A stretch of 64,000 nucleotides of DNA, from assembly GCA_034670145.1 (NCBI GenBank), contig JAXMOA010000021.1:32412-96411 (forward strand), read 5' to 3'. Source of the DNA: HXMU1420-2 sp034670145 (GTDB taxonomy: Bacteria > Pseudomonadota > Alphaproteobacteria > Rhodobacterales > Rhodobacteraceae). The position numbers and the translations under genes are program-made. The notes beneath the pieces were generated by a model that did no database searches, was not told the origin of the DNA, and saw only the letters and a list, made by a program, of their open reading frames with translations. Positions 45,401 through 55,002 of this stretch are shown here, one piece after another. Position 1 is the stretch's first letter, and the number at the start of each line of letters is the position of its first letter.

Positions 45401-45540
45401 CGCAGCGTGGGATATCCGATGCGGCATGTTCACGTGGTTGTTTCTTAAACAGCTACCGCTGTTTGCGATGCAAAACCTAGGTGTTTGATCGCACGGTTTG
45501 ATGGTGTGATCCTTTCGTTGGAATGGAAGGAAACGCTATG

Positions 45541-46015
45541 GCACAAGTTCCTCACGGAAGCGCCACGTACTATGACCCGGCAGGCTCTTTTCTTAAAGAA
45601 AAGATGCCGAGAGGGCACGCACGCGGTCAGAGCAGCAACACAGCGATCCACCGGCCGACAGGCGATTGCCTGCAATCGCTGAGAAGCGCAAGCTTCGATC
45701 TCGGAGCTGAGCAGGGAGCCGGGGATCAATCGCAAGACGGTTGCCAAGTGGCGCAAGCGACAAACTGTTGAGGATCGGAAGACCGGACCGAGCGCGCCGC
45801 GCTCCACAGTTCTCAGCGAAGACGCAGAGGCGATGGTCGTCGCGTTCCGCCGACACACCCTGCTGCCGCTGGATGATTGTCTCTACGCATTGCAGCCGTC
45901 GATCCCGCACCTGACGCGGTCTTCATTGCATCGCTGTCTTCAGAGACATGGGATATCGCGTTTGCCTGACATCGAAGGTGACAAACCCAAGCGCCAGAAG
46001 TTCAACGGGCATTGA
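45541..46015 (+). pseudogene. broken IS481-type transposase (N-terminal part)
   Basis: ATG 45541 begins MAQVPHGSATYYDPAG, like transposases of the IS481 group. The expected HTH region (INRKTVAKWRKRQTVEDRKT, then PLDDCLYALQPSIPHLTRSS and HGISRLPDIEGDKPKRQKF) appears in another frame from about 45700 and stops at 46015, before the DDE catalytic domain. Internal stops and frame changes near 45600-45770 show it is not functional. Confidence 0.65.
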
Positions 46016-46094
46016 TCACAGGCGAGTCATTAGACGGGGATGTATTGGACGACTGACGGCGATGATACAAACGCTAAGTGTGGGAACTAATGTG

Positions 46095-46113
46095 GGAATA
46101 TTGCCAATATTCC
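46095..46113. repeat. perfect short palindrome
   Basis: GGAATATTG, one C, then CAATATTCC form a 9-bp inverted repeat between two broken transposase genes. It could be a residual end or operator; I cannot say which. Confidence 0.35.
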
Positions 46114-46479
46114 TCAGCATTTCACTTTGAAATCAATGCATTAGCAGAAAAATATGGCGGAAGCGGTGTCCGCCAACGGCCCTTTTGGATCAATGGGTTA
46201 GTGTTTGATCCCACCTCTGGTCCCACCCATGTGCGCCACGCAAAACCGATACCAGCCTTTGCGCTTTGCGGCACGATAAGCGCCGAGGTCGGCCCGCATC
46301 CAGTCAACGGCGCGTGTGTGCCGTGAGGCGCTTTCGAGGCACGATTCGAGGGTGTATCGGGGCATCCGCCTGGGGTGATCCGGCCGCCACGTGTGGACTT
46401 ACCGGCAGCAGGCAATGGGAAGGCCTGCCAGAAGCCGTCTTTCGAGCGGATCAACGGGCCAGTATCATGTGCGCCGACG

Positions 46480-46871
46480 ATCACAACCGTCATCTCGAAC
46501 ACACGGCGGAAGAGGTCACTCTCACGGAACCGGCCATGGCGGTTCTTGGAGAAGGTCGAGTGATCCGGGATGCGATCTGTCAAACCAAGGCGGCAGAACC
46601 AACTATACGCCAGGTTTAGATGCACCTCCTCACAGAGCCGACGTTCTGACCGGATGCCGAAGCAATAGCCGACAAGAAGCATGCGGATCAGCAGTTCGGG
46701 ATCGATCGACGAACGCCCCGCGTGGCTTTAGAAATCCGAAAAATGGCTGCGAATGCCGCTAAGATCGACGAACCGATCAATCGACCGCAGCATGTGGTCC
46801 TGCGGAACGTGACCTTCCAGCGAGAACTCGTAAAACAGTGCCGTTTGCGATTCCTGTCTTGGTCCCATCAT
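46480..46871 (-). pseudogene. broken IS5/IS1182-type transposase (N-terminal part)
   Basis: Reading from ATG 46871 or 46868 the minus strand gives MGPRQESQTALFYEFSLEGH, then QDHMLRSIDRFVDLSGIRSHFSDF and a stop codon near 46728. In the same frame it resumes with SSIDPELLIRMLLVGYCFGI and LNLAYSWFCRLGLTDRIPDH, the DUF772 head of these transposases. Transposase-like sequence ends around FEMTV (about 46490), and the frame then runs into unrelated sequence. The catalytic domain is missing. Confidence 0.7.
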
Positions 46872-47285
46872 GGCTAATCCGCCCATTCGTTGGGAGAATT
46901 GAATCAGCCACTTACGCCCCGATCAAGCCAGAGTTTTTCAACAGAATCAGCCCATAGTTTCTCATGCTGCTCCTCGCACAAACAACCGCGAAGCACCGAT
47001 TGCCGAAATTGGCGCTGGTAAGAACGGCCCGCGGCTGTCGCATGATGGCTTCGCGTCACAGCCGGTCAAAGCGGACATACAACGACCTCAAGGCAAGTCA
47101 AAGCAAAACACTTCTTGGACGACGCGAATCGTTGGTTGCAATCAACATGCTTCAGAGCCTTTCACCTCTCTCTATCTCCTAAAGAAATCTTCATTGCCTG
47201 TTCGAACTTCACAAATGTTGCTCTGGGCCATCTAAAGTGTAATCTTTCACGTACGAACGGTAAAAACTCTGGGAGGATTGAAAAA
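46872..47285. other. intergenic stretch upstream of the phn-type operon
   Basis: These 414 bases separate the transposase remnant from phnD. I find no RNA gene. Upstream control sequences of the transporter operon must lie here or in the element debris, but I could not fix a promoter. Confidence 0.35.
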
Positions 47286-48254
47286 GTGAAATTAGCCAAA
47301 ACCTTATCGGGAGCGATCTTCGCGGTGCTATTGGCAGCAGCACCGGCATTTGCGCAATCAGGCGAGGACTGCCACAGGGGCACTTTGGATGTTGCCTATT
47401 GCGACCGCAACCTTGATCAACTGGCCGATCTGCCAACGGATCCTGCGGACTGGGTCGATCCTTCGACGATCATTTTCACCTACACGCCGGTGGAAGACCC
47501 TGCTGTTTATGCCAACATCTGGGACGGTTTCGTGAGTCACATGGCCGAGATTACCGGTCGCGACGTTGTGTTTTTCCCGGTCCAATCCAACGCTGCCCAG
47601 CTTGAAGCGATGCGGTCTGGCCGGCTACATGTCGCAGGCTTCAACACGGGGTCTAATCCGATTGCCGTTAGCTGCGCTGGTTTTGTCCCATTTGGCATGA
47701 TGGCCTATGATGATGGGTCCTTCGGCTACGAGATGGAAATCATCGTTCCTGCCGATTCCGACATCACGTCGCCCGAACAGATCGAGGGCCGCACGATGGC
47801 CTTTACCTCGCCTACATCTAACTCCGGCTTCAAAGCGCCTTCGGCAATCCTGAAGGGCGAATTTGGTTTGGTCGCGGATGAGAACTTCACGCCAGCGTTC
47901 TCTGGCAAGCACGACAATTCGATCCTCGGTGTGTACAACGGCGACTACGAAGTGGCGGCCATCGCGAATTCCGTCTTGCAGCGCATGCAGCGTCGCGGAG
48001 TGATCGAAGACGGCAAGATCAGAACGATCTACAAATCGCAGACATTCCCGACCACCGGATACGGCCATGCGCATAACCTGCATCCCGAACTGGTTGCTAA
48101 AATCAAGACGGCGTTCTGGACATACGAATGGGACGAGAATTTCAGGAAAGAGTTCTCGAAAGCGGATATCTTTGTCGGCATCGAGCACAAGTACGATTGG
48201 GCGGTGATCCGTCAGATCGATGCTGCCAACGGCGTATCTTACGATTGTAAGTAA
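47286..48254 (+). CDS. phnD: phosphonate-type ABC transporter, substrate-binding protein
   Basis: This periplasmic binding protein of the PhnD/PtxB family has about 322 residues. GTG 47286, with GGGAGG about 9 bases upstream, gives the signal peptide MKLAKTLSGAIFAVLLAAAP. The mature part shows FTYTPVEDPAVYANIWDGFV, VFFPVQSNAAQLEAMRSGRL, GFNTGSNPIAVSCAG and the ligand-loop TSPTSNSGFKAPSAIL, the serine/threonine-rich loop typical of phosphonate binders. It is the first gene of phnD-phnC-phnE-phnE. Ligand could be a phosphonate or phosphite; no C-P lyase genes are in the window. Confidence 0.85.
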   Translation: MKLAKTLSGAIFAVLLAAAPAFAQSGEDCHRGTLDVAYCDRNLDQLADLPTDPADWVDPSTIIFTYTPVEDPAVYANIWDGFVSHMAEITGRDVVFFPVQSNAAQLEAMRSGRLHVAGFNTGSNPIAVSCAGFVPFGMMAYDDGSFGYEMEIIVPADSDITSPEQIEGRTMAFTSPTSNSGFKAPSAILKGEFGLVADENFTPAFSGKHDNSILGVYNGDYEVAAIANSVLQRMQRRGVIEDGKIRTIYKSQTFPTTGYGHAHNLHPELVAKIKTAFWTYEWDENFRKEFSKADIFVGIEHKYDWAVIRQIDAANGVSYDCK

Positions 48255-48297
48255 TCGGCGCTAAGCCGATTGGGCCCGCCCGCTGTGACGGGCCTTT
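48253..48297 (+). terminator. double hairpin after phnD, partial terminator or mRNA-stability element
   Basis: AATCGGC/GCCGATT (48253-48271) and GGCCCG/CGGGCC (48273-48294, followed by TTT) form two hairpins in the phnD-phnC gap. Such structures commonly let a binding-protein gene be expressed above its transporter genes. Confidence 0.55.
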
Positions 48298-48331
48298 CCT
48301 GACCCTTCTGCACTAAAAAAGAAAGACGCTT

Positions 48332-49138
48332 ATGCTGCGCCTTGAAAACCTGTCCAAGCGCTACAAGACCGGCGACTTGGCACTAAATGACGTGTCACTC
48401 GACATTTCCGATGGGCAATTGGTCGCTCTGATTGGCCCGTCCGGGGCGGGGAAATCCACTCTTATCCGCTGTGTGAATCGGCTGGTCGATGCAACCTCGG
48501 GCCAGATTTACCTTGGTGATCGGGAGATCACCGGCCTGTCCAAATCAGAGCTGCGCAAAGCGCGTCGCCGGATGGGTATGATCTTTCAGGAATACGCGCT
48601 GGTTGAGCGGCTGACCGTCATGGAAAACGTGCTGTCGGGGCGGTTGGGATACGTGAATTTCTGGCAAAGTCTGTTCCGCAAGTTTCCAAAGGACAGCGTG
48701 CGCGAAGCATACCGTCTGCTGGACCGCGTTGGCCTAATGCATATGGCTGACAAACGGGCGGATGAGTTGTCAGGTGGTCAGCGTCAGCGGGTGGGTATTT
48801 GCCGGGCACTGATCCAAGACCCGGAGCTTTTGCTGGTGGACGAACCTACCGCCAGTCTGGACCCCAAAACCTCGCGCCAGATCATGCGCTTGATTAAGGA
48901 GTTGTGCGAAGAGCGCGGCCTTGCGGCCATTATCAACATCCACGATGTGGCACTGGCGCAGATGTTCTCGCAGCGTGTTGTGGGTCTCAAGCTCGGGCAG
49001 ACTGTCTATGACGGCGCGCCGGATGGTTTGACGCCGGACGTCCTGACCGAGATTTACGGTGAGGAAGATTGGGAGGCGACCATCGAGGACAAAGAGGTCA
49101 AAGAAGAGATCCTGAGTGGCGATGGACACGCGGCATGA
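48332..49138 (+). CDS. phnC: phosphonate-type ABC transporter, ATP-binding protein
   Basis: This 268-residue ATPase has Walker A GPSGAGKSTLIRCVNRLV, signature LSGGQRQRVGICRAL, Walker B LLLVDEPTASLDP and the H-loop IIN-IHDVALAQMF. The PhnC-typical insertion GRLGYVNFWQSLFRKFPKDS is present. It starts 77 bp after phnD and its stop overlaps the next permease gene by ATGA. Confidence 0.88.
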   Translation: MLRLENLSKRYKTGDLALNDVSLDISDGQLVALIGPSGAGKSTLIRCVNRLVDATSGQIYLGDREITGLSKSELRKARRRMGMIFQEYALVERLTVMENVLSGRLGYVNFWQSLFRKFPKDSVREAYRLLDRVGLMHMADKRADELSGGQRQRVGICRALIQDPELLLVDEPTASLDPKTSRQIMRLIKELCEERGLAAIINIHDVALAQMFSQRVVGLKLGQTVYDGAPDGLTPDVLTEIYGEEDWEATIEDKEVKEEILSGDGHAA

Positions 49139-49944
49139 GTGACGCGACAAACCAATACGCCGATCACTGGAAGAAACCGCCCTTCATCAAGTCGTCATTG
49201 CTTCGGTATCTGATCTATCTCGCCACGGCGACCTATTTCGTTCTTGCTATCTACACGATGGAGGTGAACTGGACCCGCGTTGCCGAAGGGCTTCCGCGTG
49301 GGGCGGAGATGCTGAGCAAGTTCTTTCCGCCGGACCTGAGCGACAGTCGCGGTGTGATCCTGGACGGTATTCTGGAGAGCATCTGGATGGCCATCATCTC
49401 CACCATCGGGGGTATAGTGCTGTCTGTTCCCATTGGCCTTGGTGCAGCACGTAATTTAGCCCCAACTTGGGTTTATCTGTTCTGCCGGGGCATTATCGCG
49501 GTTTCAAGGACCTTCCCGGAAGTCATCCTTGCCATTTTTGCCGTGAAATTTTTTGGCTTTGGCCCGTTTGCCGGGTTCATTGCGCTTTCTATCGGCACCA
49601 TCGGATTCTTTGCCAAACTTCTAGCCGAGGACATTGAGAACATGAGCCGGTCACAGGCTGAAGCCGTACGCGCCACAGGTGCGTCATGGCTGCAATGGGT
49701 GAACTATGCGATCCAGCCGCAGGTTTTGCCGCGGATGATTGGATTGTCACTCTACCGGCTCGACATCAACTTCCGCGAAAGCGCGGTGGTGGGGATTGTC
49801 GGGGCGGGTGGCATTGGTGCGCATCTGCTCACCTCCGTCCAACGCTACGAATACGCGACCACGGCGACGATACTGTTCTCCATCATCGCGATTGTGATCA
49901 CGCTGGAGTACACCTCCGGCTATCTCCGAAAGTGGGTGCAGTAA
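49135..49944 (+). CDS. phnE: phosphonate-type ABC transporter permease 1
   Basis: This inner-membrane permease of about 269 residues starts at ATG 49135 overlapping the phnC stop (MSDATNQYADHWKKPPFIKS). It has an N-terminal TM (LLRYLIYLATATYFVLAIYT) and the binding-protein-dependent transport domain with EAVRATGASWLQWVNYAIQP as the coupling loop. The stop overlaps the next permease start by one base. Confidence 0.87.
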   Translation: MSDATNQYADHWKKPPFIKSSLLRYLIYLATATYFVLAIYTMEVNWTRVAEGLPRGAEMLSKFFPPDLSDSRGVILDGILESIWMAIISTIGGIVLSVPIGLGAARNLAPTWVYLFCRGIIAVSRTFPEVILAIFAVKFFGFGPFAGFIALSIGTIGFFAKLLAEDIENMSRSQAEAVRATGASWLQWVNYAIQPQVLPRMIGLSLYRLDINFRESAVVGIVGAGGIGAHLLTSVQRYEYATTATILFSIIAIVITLEYTSGYLRKWVQ

Positions 49945-50756
49945 TGCCGATGATCAAGACAACAGAAGGGCCGGTTTGGCGCAAGCGGACCCCTTTGAAA
50001 CAGTGGATGATCTGGGGTGGCTGGCTCGTTGGGCTATGCATCGCTCTCTACGCCTGGCAGCTGATTTCGGAGAAAACGATCTGGATGTTTGTCTGGGATG
50101 CCCCGCGACAGATGTCGGATATTGTGGCGCGTATGTTCCCGCCGGACATGAGCTATCTGTCACAACTTTGGCGACCCGTTTGGGACACGCTCAACATTGC
50201 GACCATCGGGACAGCGATTGCGATGGTCCTTGCGGTGCCGATTGCCTTTCTGGCGGCTCATAACACAACCCCGCACAAGTCGGTGCGGGCTGTGATGCTA
50301 TTGATCATCGTGGGCACACGGTCAGTGAATTCACTTATTTGGGCGCTGCTGTTGGTGGTTGTTGTCGGGCCGGGAGTGCTGGCGGGCACTTTGGCCATCG
50401 GCATTCGTTCCATCGGGGGCTGCGCCAAGCTGATCTACGAGTCGATTGAAGAGATTGACCAGAAACAGGTCGAAGCGATTGAGGCCACCGGGGGATCACG
50501 TGCACAGCAGATGATCTATGGCATCGTACCGCAAATCCTGCCTACGATCGCAGGTGTTGGCGTGTTCCGCTGGGACATTAATGTGCGGGGCTCCACGATC
50601 CTCGGGATTGTCGGTGCCGGGGGGATCGGGGTCCAGCTAAACGCGTCGATCAATGTGCTGGCCTGGACACAGGTGTCGACCATTCTGCTGGTCATTCTCG
50701 GGACAGTTTTTATCTCGGAGTACATTTCGGCAAAGGTCCGGGGGGCGATCATCTAG
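49944..50756 (+). CDS. phnE: phosphonate-type ABC transporter permease 2
   Basis: The second permease has about 270 residues: MPMIKTTEGPVWRKRTPLKQ, a TM at MIWGGWLVGLCIALYAW, and the coupling loop EAIEATGGSRAQQMIYGIVP. ATG 49944 overlaps the preceding stop (TAATG); ATG 49950 is an alternative. Paired PhnE proteins presumably form a heterodimeric channel. One base separates its stop from the start of the truncated HAD gene. Confidence 0.87.
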   Translation: MPMIKTTEGPVWRKRTPLKQWMIWGGWLVGLCIALYAWQLISEKTIWMFVWDAPRQMSDIVARMFPPDMSYLSQLWRPVWDTLNIATIGTAIAMVLAVPIAFLAAHNTTPHKSVRAVMLLIIVGTRSVNSLIWALLLVVVVGPGVLAGTLAIGIRSIGGCAKLIYESIEEIDQKQVEAIEATGGSRAQQMIYGIVPQILPTIAGVGVFRWDINVRGSTILGIVGAGGIGVQLNASINVLAWTQVSTILLVILGTVFISEYISAKVRGAII

Positions 50757-50757
50757 C

Positions 50758-50884
50758 ATGGTAACACGAGATGCGGCTTGGGCTGTGCAGCAGTATGAAG
50801 CTGTGCGCGAACTCCTACCCGAAGCCACCATGCCCGGCCGTTTCACCCGTGCGGCAAATCTCGGTGAGATTGCTGATGTCTTTG
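50758..50884 (+). pseudogene. HAD-superfamily hydrolase, N-terminal fragment
   Basis: ATG 50758 starts one base after the permease stop and reads VQQYEAVRELLPEATMPGRF then AANLGEIADVFD. This matches the N-terminus of the intact HAD protein at 4206 (RYQEVRARLPHVTARDDTLE then LLDIADQVEAFVFD). Just before the catalytic Asp motif the sequence switches into the end of an IS3-type element. The operon therefore once had a fifth, hydrolase gene that is now lost. Confidence 0.75.
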
Positions 50885-51005
50885 ACGATCTTCTCGCCGG
50901 GGCTCTTGGTTGTCTTTCTCATCTTGTACTCCTTGGTGGTTACGATGAGCCAGAAACACTCCCTTATCAAATCGCCCTATTTGCACCCATAAGTGCTGAC
51001 GTCAG
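50879..51005 (-). mobile_element. IS3-type element, 5' end fragment
   Basis: Read on the minus strand this is an element's left end: TGTCTGACGTCAGCAC, about 80 bases of leader with AAGGAG, then ATGAGAAAGACAACCAAGAG, the first codons of an IS3 orfA. 45 bases (50879-50923) are identical to 63813-63857 at the start of the orfA near the window end, but the leaders differ. Only about 15 codons of orfA remain. Confidence 0.7.
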
Positions 51006-51672
51006 ACAGCCACCGCTGCACGCATGAAATCAGTGACCGAGCGCTTCGCCCTCGCTCTGGAGGTGCGTTACGCTTACCGTGCTACTGAGTTCCGTCACGA
51101 CGCGGACACAGCTTCGACTTGATAGTCAGACAAGGAGGCAGGCTAACCGCCCATCCAGATCCCGCGCTTGCGTGATGCCGCCGCTTTGTCTCGGATAGAA
51201 CAAGGACACGCCGGGGCGCGCGCGTGGAGCGATTATAACCTTCCGGTAGATGGAATGTTAGAGTGGTTTTTCACATGTTGTTTTAAGATCGACCCCCAAG
51301 CGCGGTGCCGCCCCCCAAGAGCCAGTTACAAGGCACCTCCCCCCAGGTGACACACTGGACCAGCAATGGGCGGAAAGCGCGCTTTCGCTGCAGCTGCGCA
51401 GCCTTAAGGGTGATCCAGCAAAAGCCGCCATTCGATGAGAGGCCGAACCCAAGAATGCTACGTTTGCTCCGATGGCGGCAAAGGAGCTCAAAGTCCCGAA
51501 TGCTGCGCTTTAACCAAATTGTTGCAAAGCCAAGAAAAGCCGACGTTAGAGCAAACCAAGTAGCCGCAAATTAGACGTTGCCTAAATTCGTAGAATGGGC
51601 GACGCGCCTAACCGTTTTGGCCGGAGAATTTGAAGTTTTTTCGAAGCCCTTTCTTACAGCAAAAAGTGCAGG
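51006..51672. other. 667-bp non-coding stretch, nothing recognised
   Basis: No frame here looks like protein, and I see no tRNA or clear hairpin. It may be debris from the insertion that truncated the HAD gene. Confidence 0.4.
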
Positions 51673-52971
51673 CTAGTTGGCTATACTTGACCCGCTGACT
51701 TGGGATTCATCCACCGTTAAGCCTGTCCGGTCGGTCAGTGCTAAATTGTACTGAAGGGGGGCTGATTGCGAGATAAGTTGTCCGTGCCGGAACACGGCAA
51801 GTCGATGCGCGCGCAAACGGATGGCTTCGATCTTGTCTTTCGCCTGGAGTATCACGAAATTCGCATCGCATTCTTTGGACAGGCCATACCCTTCCAGGCC
51901 CATGATCTTAGCTGAATTGCCGGTGACCGCGTCAAAGCACCAGTCCATATCCGCGCGGCTCGACAATTGCCCGACATGCAGCCCCATGAACGCCACGTCC
52001 AGCATGTCGGCCTTACCGAGGGAATACCACGGGTCCATCACACAGTCAGAGCCGAAACCAACCATGATCCCGGAATCGCGCAGCTCGCGCACGCGGGTTT
52101 GGCCGCGCCGCTTGGGATAGCTGTCGTGACGGCCCTGCAGCATGATGTTGATCAGCGGGTTGGGGATCGCGTGAACACCGGCCTCAACCATCAGCGGGAT
52201 CAGCTTGGACACATAGTAGTTGTCCATGGAGTGCATCGAGGTCAGATGCGATCCCGCAACGCGGCCCTGCAGTCCAAGACGTCGGGTTTCATAGGCCAGC
52301 GTTTCGATATGGCGGCTGTGGGGGTCATCGCTTTCATCGCAATGCATATCGACCATCAGTCCGCGTTTTTCGGCGATTTCACACAACAGGCGTACGCTTT
52401 CGGCACCATCCGCCATGGTGCGTTCGAAATGCGGGATGCCGCCTACCACATCCACGCCCATATCGAGCGCACGCACAGTATTGTTCTTTGCTGTCGGGTC
52501 GCGGAGAACGCCGTCTTGCGGAAAGGCCACGAGTTGCAGGTCGAGGTAGTTTTTGACCTTTTCGCGCACTTCAAGCAGCGCTTGCACGCCCTTCAATTCA
52601 TCGTCACAGGTATCCACATGGCTGCGGATTGCGCCGATGCCTTTCGCAACCGCCAGATCGCAATAACGCATCGCTCGTTCGACGATATCATCGACGGACT
52701 GGATCGGTTTCAACTCACCCCATAGCGCAATGCCTTCCAGCAATGTGCCAGACACATTCATGCGTGGCGTGCCCAGAGACAGCGTCGCGTCCATGTGAAA
52801 ATGCGGATCGACAAAAGGCGGGGACACAAGGTTTCCGCCTGCATCCATTATCTCTTTCGCCTCGGCCGTGATCCCCGCCTCCACTGCGGCGATTTTGCCA
52901 TCCTTACAGGCAATATCGACGCCAGATTGTCCGTCACTCGTAGTCGCGTTTTTGACGATCAGATCGAACAT
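51673..52971 (-). CDS. codA: cytosine-deaminase-like amidohydrolase
   Basis: This 432-residue metal-dependent deaminase has the HxH metal motif in VDPHFHMDATLSLG, the third histidine with MVDMHCDESDDPHS, GSHLTSMHSMDNYY, a LQGRHDSYPKRRGQTRV loop close to E. coli CodA, and the metal Asp in GFGSDCVMDPWY. In E. coli CodA the residue after that Asp is the substrate-contacting Asp314; here it is Cys, so the substrate may differ from cytosine. It is the last gene of the nucleobase/nucleoside importer operon. Confidence 0.8.
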   Translation of the reverse strand: MFDLIVKNATTSDGQSGVDIACKDGKIAAVEAGITAEAKEIMDAGGNLVSPPFVDPHFHMDATLSLGTPRMNVSGTLLEGIALWGELKPIQSVDDIVERAMRYCDLAVAKGIGAIRSHVDTCDDELKGVQALLEVREKVKNYLDLQLVAFPQDGVLRDPTAKNNTVRALDMGVDVVGGIPHFERTMADGAESVRLLCEIAEKRGLMVDMHCDESDDPHSRHIETLAYETRRLGLQGRVAGSHLTSMHSMDNYYVSKLIPLMVEAGVHAIPNPLINIMLQGRHDSYPKRRGQTRVRELRDSGIMVGFGSDCVMDPWYSLGKADMLDVAFMGLHVGQLSSRADMDWCFDAVTGNSAKIMGLEGYGLSKECDANFVILQAKDKIEAIRLRAHRLAVFRHGQLISQSAPLQYNLALTDRTGLTVDESQVSGSSIAN

Positions 52972-52993
52972 GGAATCCCTCGTTTGCGGTGCA

Positions 52994-53938
52994 TCATCGT
53001 TGCCCTTTGAACCAAGGGGTCAACAAGGCGCGTGGATAGTCGGCAGACCGCGCTGCGATGACAAGGGCGATGATGGAAAGAACATAAGGAGCCATCAGGA
53101 AAACTTGCCCTGGCACCAAAGCGCCCATTTCTGTTTGCAACCGCACTTGCAGCGCGTCGAAAGCGCCAAATAAGAGCGCACCCAGCAGGGCCTTGCCCGG
53201 TCGCCAACTGGCAAATATCACCAGCGCAATACAGACCCAACCGCGCCCGTTGACCATGCCGAAGAAGAAGGCGTCAAAAGCGCTCATCGTCAAGAACGCG
53301 CCCCCAAGCGCCATCAAGGCGGACCCGGCCACAATCGCACCCATGCGCAGTCCATAGACGGACAAACCTTGCGCATCCACGCTGTCGGGATTGTCACCCA
53401 CGGCCTTGATCGCCACGCCAAGCGCGGTGCGGTTCATCACATACCAGACTAGCCCGACCATCAGCAGCGCGAGCCATGTCAGCGCAGTTTGCTGGAACAG
53501 GACCGGGCCAAAGAAGGGCAGGTCAGATAGGATAGGGATATCCAGCGCGCGAAACGGTTCGATGCGGGGTGGTGAAGACACATCGGGCAACGCGGTCCGA
53601 TAGGTGTAGTAACTGACCGAGGTCGCAAACAGCGTGATCCCAAGGCCCGAGACGTGTTGGGACAGGCCCAAGGGTACCGTCAGTATGGCATGCAATAGCC
53701 CAAAGAACGCGCCAGCCAACGCTGCGACCAAGACACCGCCCCAAAGTCCTGCGCCCAGCCAGACGGCCATCCATCCGCACATCGCACCAACGACAAAGAT
53801 GCCTTCGATCCCGAGGTTCAGGACACCCGCACGCTCGCAAATCAGCGCGCCGAGTACGCCAAATATCAAGGGCGTGGCGATGCGCAATGACGCCGCCCAG
53901 AAGCTGTCGGTCATCAGAATGTTCAAAAGGTCCATCAT
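52994..53938 (-). CDS. nucleoside-type ABC transporter permease (NupQ-like)
   Basis: This inner-membrane permease of the BPD-transport-2 (LivH/NupQ) type, about 314 residues, starts MMDLLNILMTDSFWAASLRI and shows LNLGIEGIFVVGAMCGWMAV, a motif of this family, with about 8 further hydrophobic segments. ATG 53938 overlaps the preceding permease stop (ATGA). It would form the channel together with that permease. Confidence 0.84.
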   Translation of the reverse strand: MMDLLNILMTDSFWAASLRIATPLIFGVLGALICERAGVLNLGIEGIFVVGAMCGWMAVWLGAGLWGGVLVAALAGAFFGLLHAILTVPLGLSQHVSGLGITLFATSVSYYTYRTALPDVSSPPRIEPFRALDIPILSDLPFFGPVLFQQTALTWLALLMVGLVWYVMNRTALGVAIKAVGDNPDSVDAQGLSVYGLRMGAIVAGSALMALGGAFLTMSAFDAFFFGMVNGRGWVCIALVIFASWRPGKALLGALLFGAFDALQVRLQTEMGALVPGQVFLMAPYVLSIIALVIAARSADYPRALLTPWFKGQR

Positions 53939-55002
53939 GCTATGGCCCCCTTGGTGCGCAAGATGCGATACTTGGCCAGAAACCCGCCAACCAAGACGCA
54001 AAGCAGCGACATGGAAACAACCAGATCGGCGAGGAAAGACGACACGCCCATGGCGCGGCTCATACTGTCAGCACCAACGAAGACAGACGCGATGAAGAGG
54101 GCCGCGATGACAACACCAACCGGCGACAAGCCCGCCAACATCGCAACGACAATGCCTGTGTAGCCAAACCCGGGGGACAGATCAGCCGTCAGATACCCCT
54201 TTAGCCCGGCCACTTCGGACACACCGGCGAGCCCTGCCAGCGCGCCAGAGATCGCTGCCACGCCAAACAAGGAACGGCGCACATTGATGCCTGCATGCCG
54301 GGCTGCAGCGGCATTTTCACCAACCGCCCGCAGTTTGAACCCCCAGACGGAGCGCGCTAGCATGAACTGCGCAATGGCTGCCAGAACAAGCGCAAGGATC
54401 AACCCTGAATGCACCCGCATTCTGTCCATCAGTGGCGGCAGCATGCCCTGGTCCAGCACGGGTGACGATTGCGGCCAACCCAACCCCATTGGGTCTTTTA
54501 GTGGGCCTTCGAGCATCATCTGAAGAAAGATCAGAATGATGAAGTTTAGCAGCAAGGTCGTCACAACCTCATCCGCGCCAAAGCGCACTTTCAGATAGGT
54601 TGGGGCCATCATACCTGCAGCCCCGGCGGCTGCGCCCAGGACGATGATCAGCGGTAACAGCAGGATGCCAGAGATGTCTAGCAACCCTGACCCAATGGCG
54701 ACCGACGCCATAGCGCCAAGATAAAGCTGCCCTTCAGCCCCGATGTTCCAGAGCTTTGCGCGAAACGCCAACGCAGCAGCCAGCCCGGTGAATATCAGCG
54801 GCGTTGCGCGCGTCAGCATTTCGGACACGGCAAAGACCGATCCAAAAACACCTTTGATCATCTCGCCATAGGCGGTGATCGGGTTTGCCCCGGCGGCTAG
54901 TAATGGAATGGCCGCAAAGGCGAGTGAGATGACAGCCGAAAGGATAGGAATACCAAAGGCAAACGCACGGGACGGGTTTTCGCGCGGCTCAATGCGGATC
55001 AT
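53935..55002 (-). CDS. nucleoside-type ABC transporter permease (NupP-like)
   Basis: This 355-residue partner permease has many TM segments, the NIGAEGQLYLGAMASVAIGS motif of the family, and LRAVGENAAAARHAGINVRR as coupling loop. It overlaps the ATPase stop by ATGA and the next permease start. Substrate is inferred from the operon: BMP-family binding protein plus cytosine-deaminase-like enzyme suggests a nucleobase or nucleoside. Confidence 0.85.
   Translation of the reverse strand: MIRIEPRENPSRAFAFGIPILSAVISLAFAAIPLLAAGANPITAYGEMIKGVFGSVFAVSEMLTRATPLIFTGLAAALAFRAKLWNIGAEGQLYLGAMASVAIGSGLLDISGILLLPLIIVLGAAAGAAGMMAPTYLKVRFGADEVVTTLLLNFIILIFLQMMLEGPLKDPMGLGWPQSSPVLDQGMLPPLMDRMRVHSGLILALVLAAIAQFMLARSVWGFKLRAVGENAAAARHAGINVRRSLFGVAAISGALAGLAGVSEVAGLKGYLTADLSPGFGYTGIVVAMLAGLSPVGVVIAALFIASVFVGADSMSRAMGVSSFLADLVVSMSLLCVLVGGFLAKYRILRTKGAIA

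Noticed and set aside
46122..46490. C-terminal half of the 186-residue minus-strand frame as transposase
   Set aside because: Transposase similarity ends near 46490; the rest is Pro/Gly-rich and unrelated, so it is run-through.
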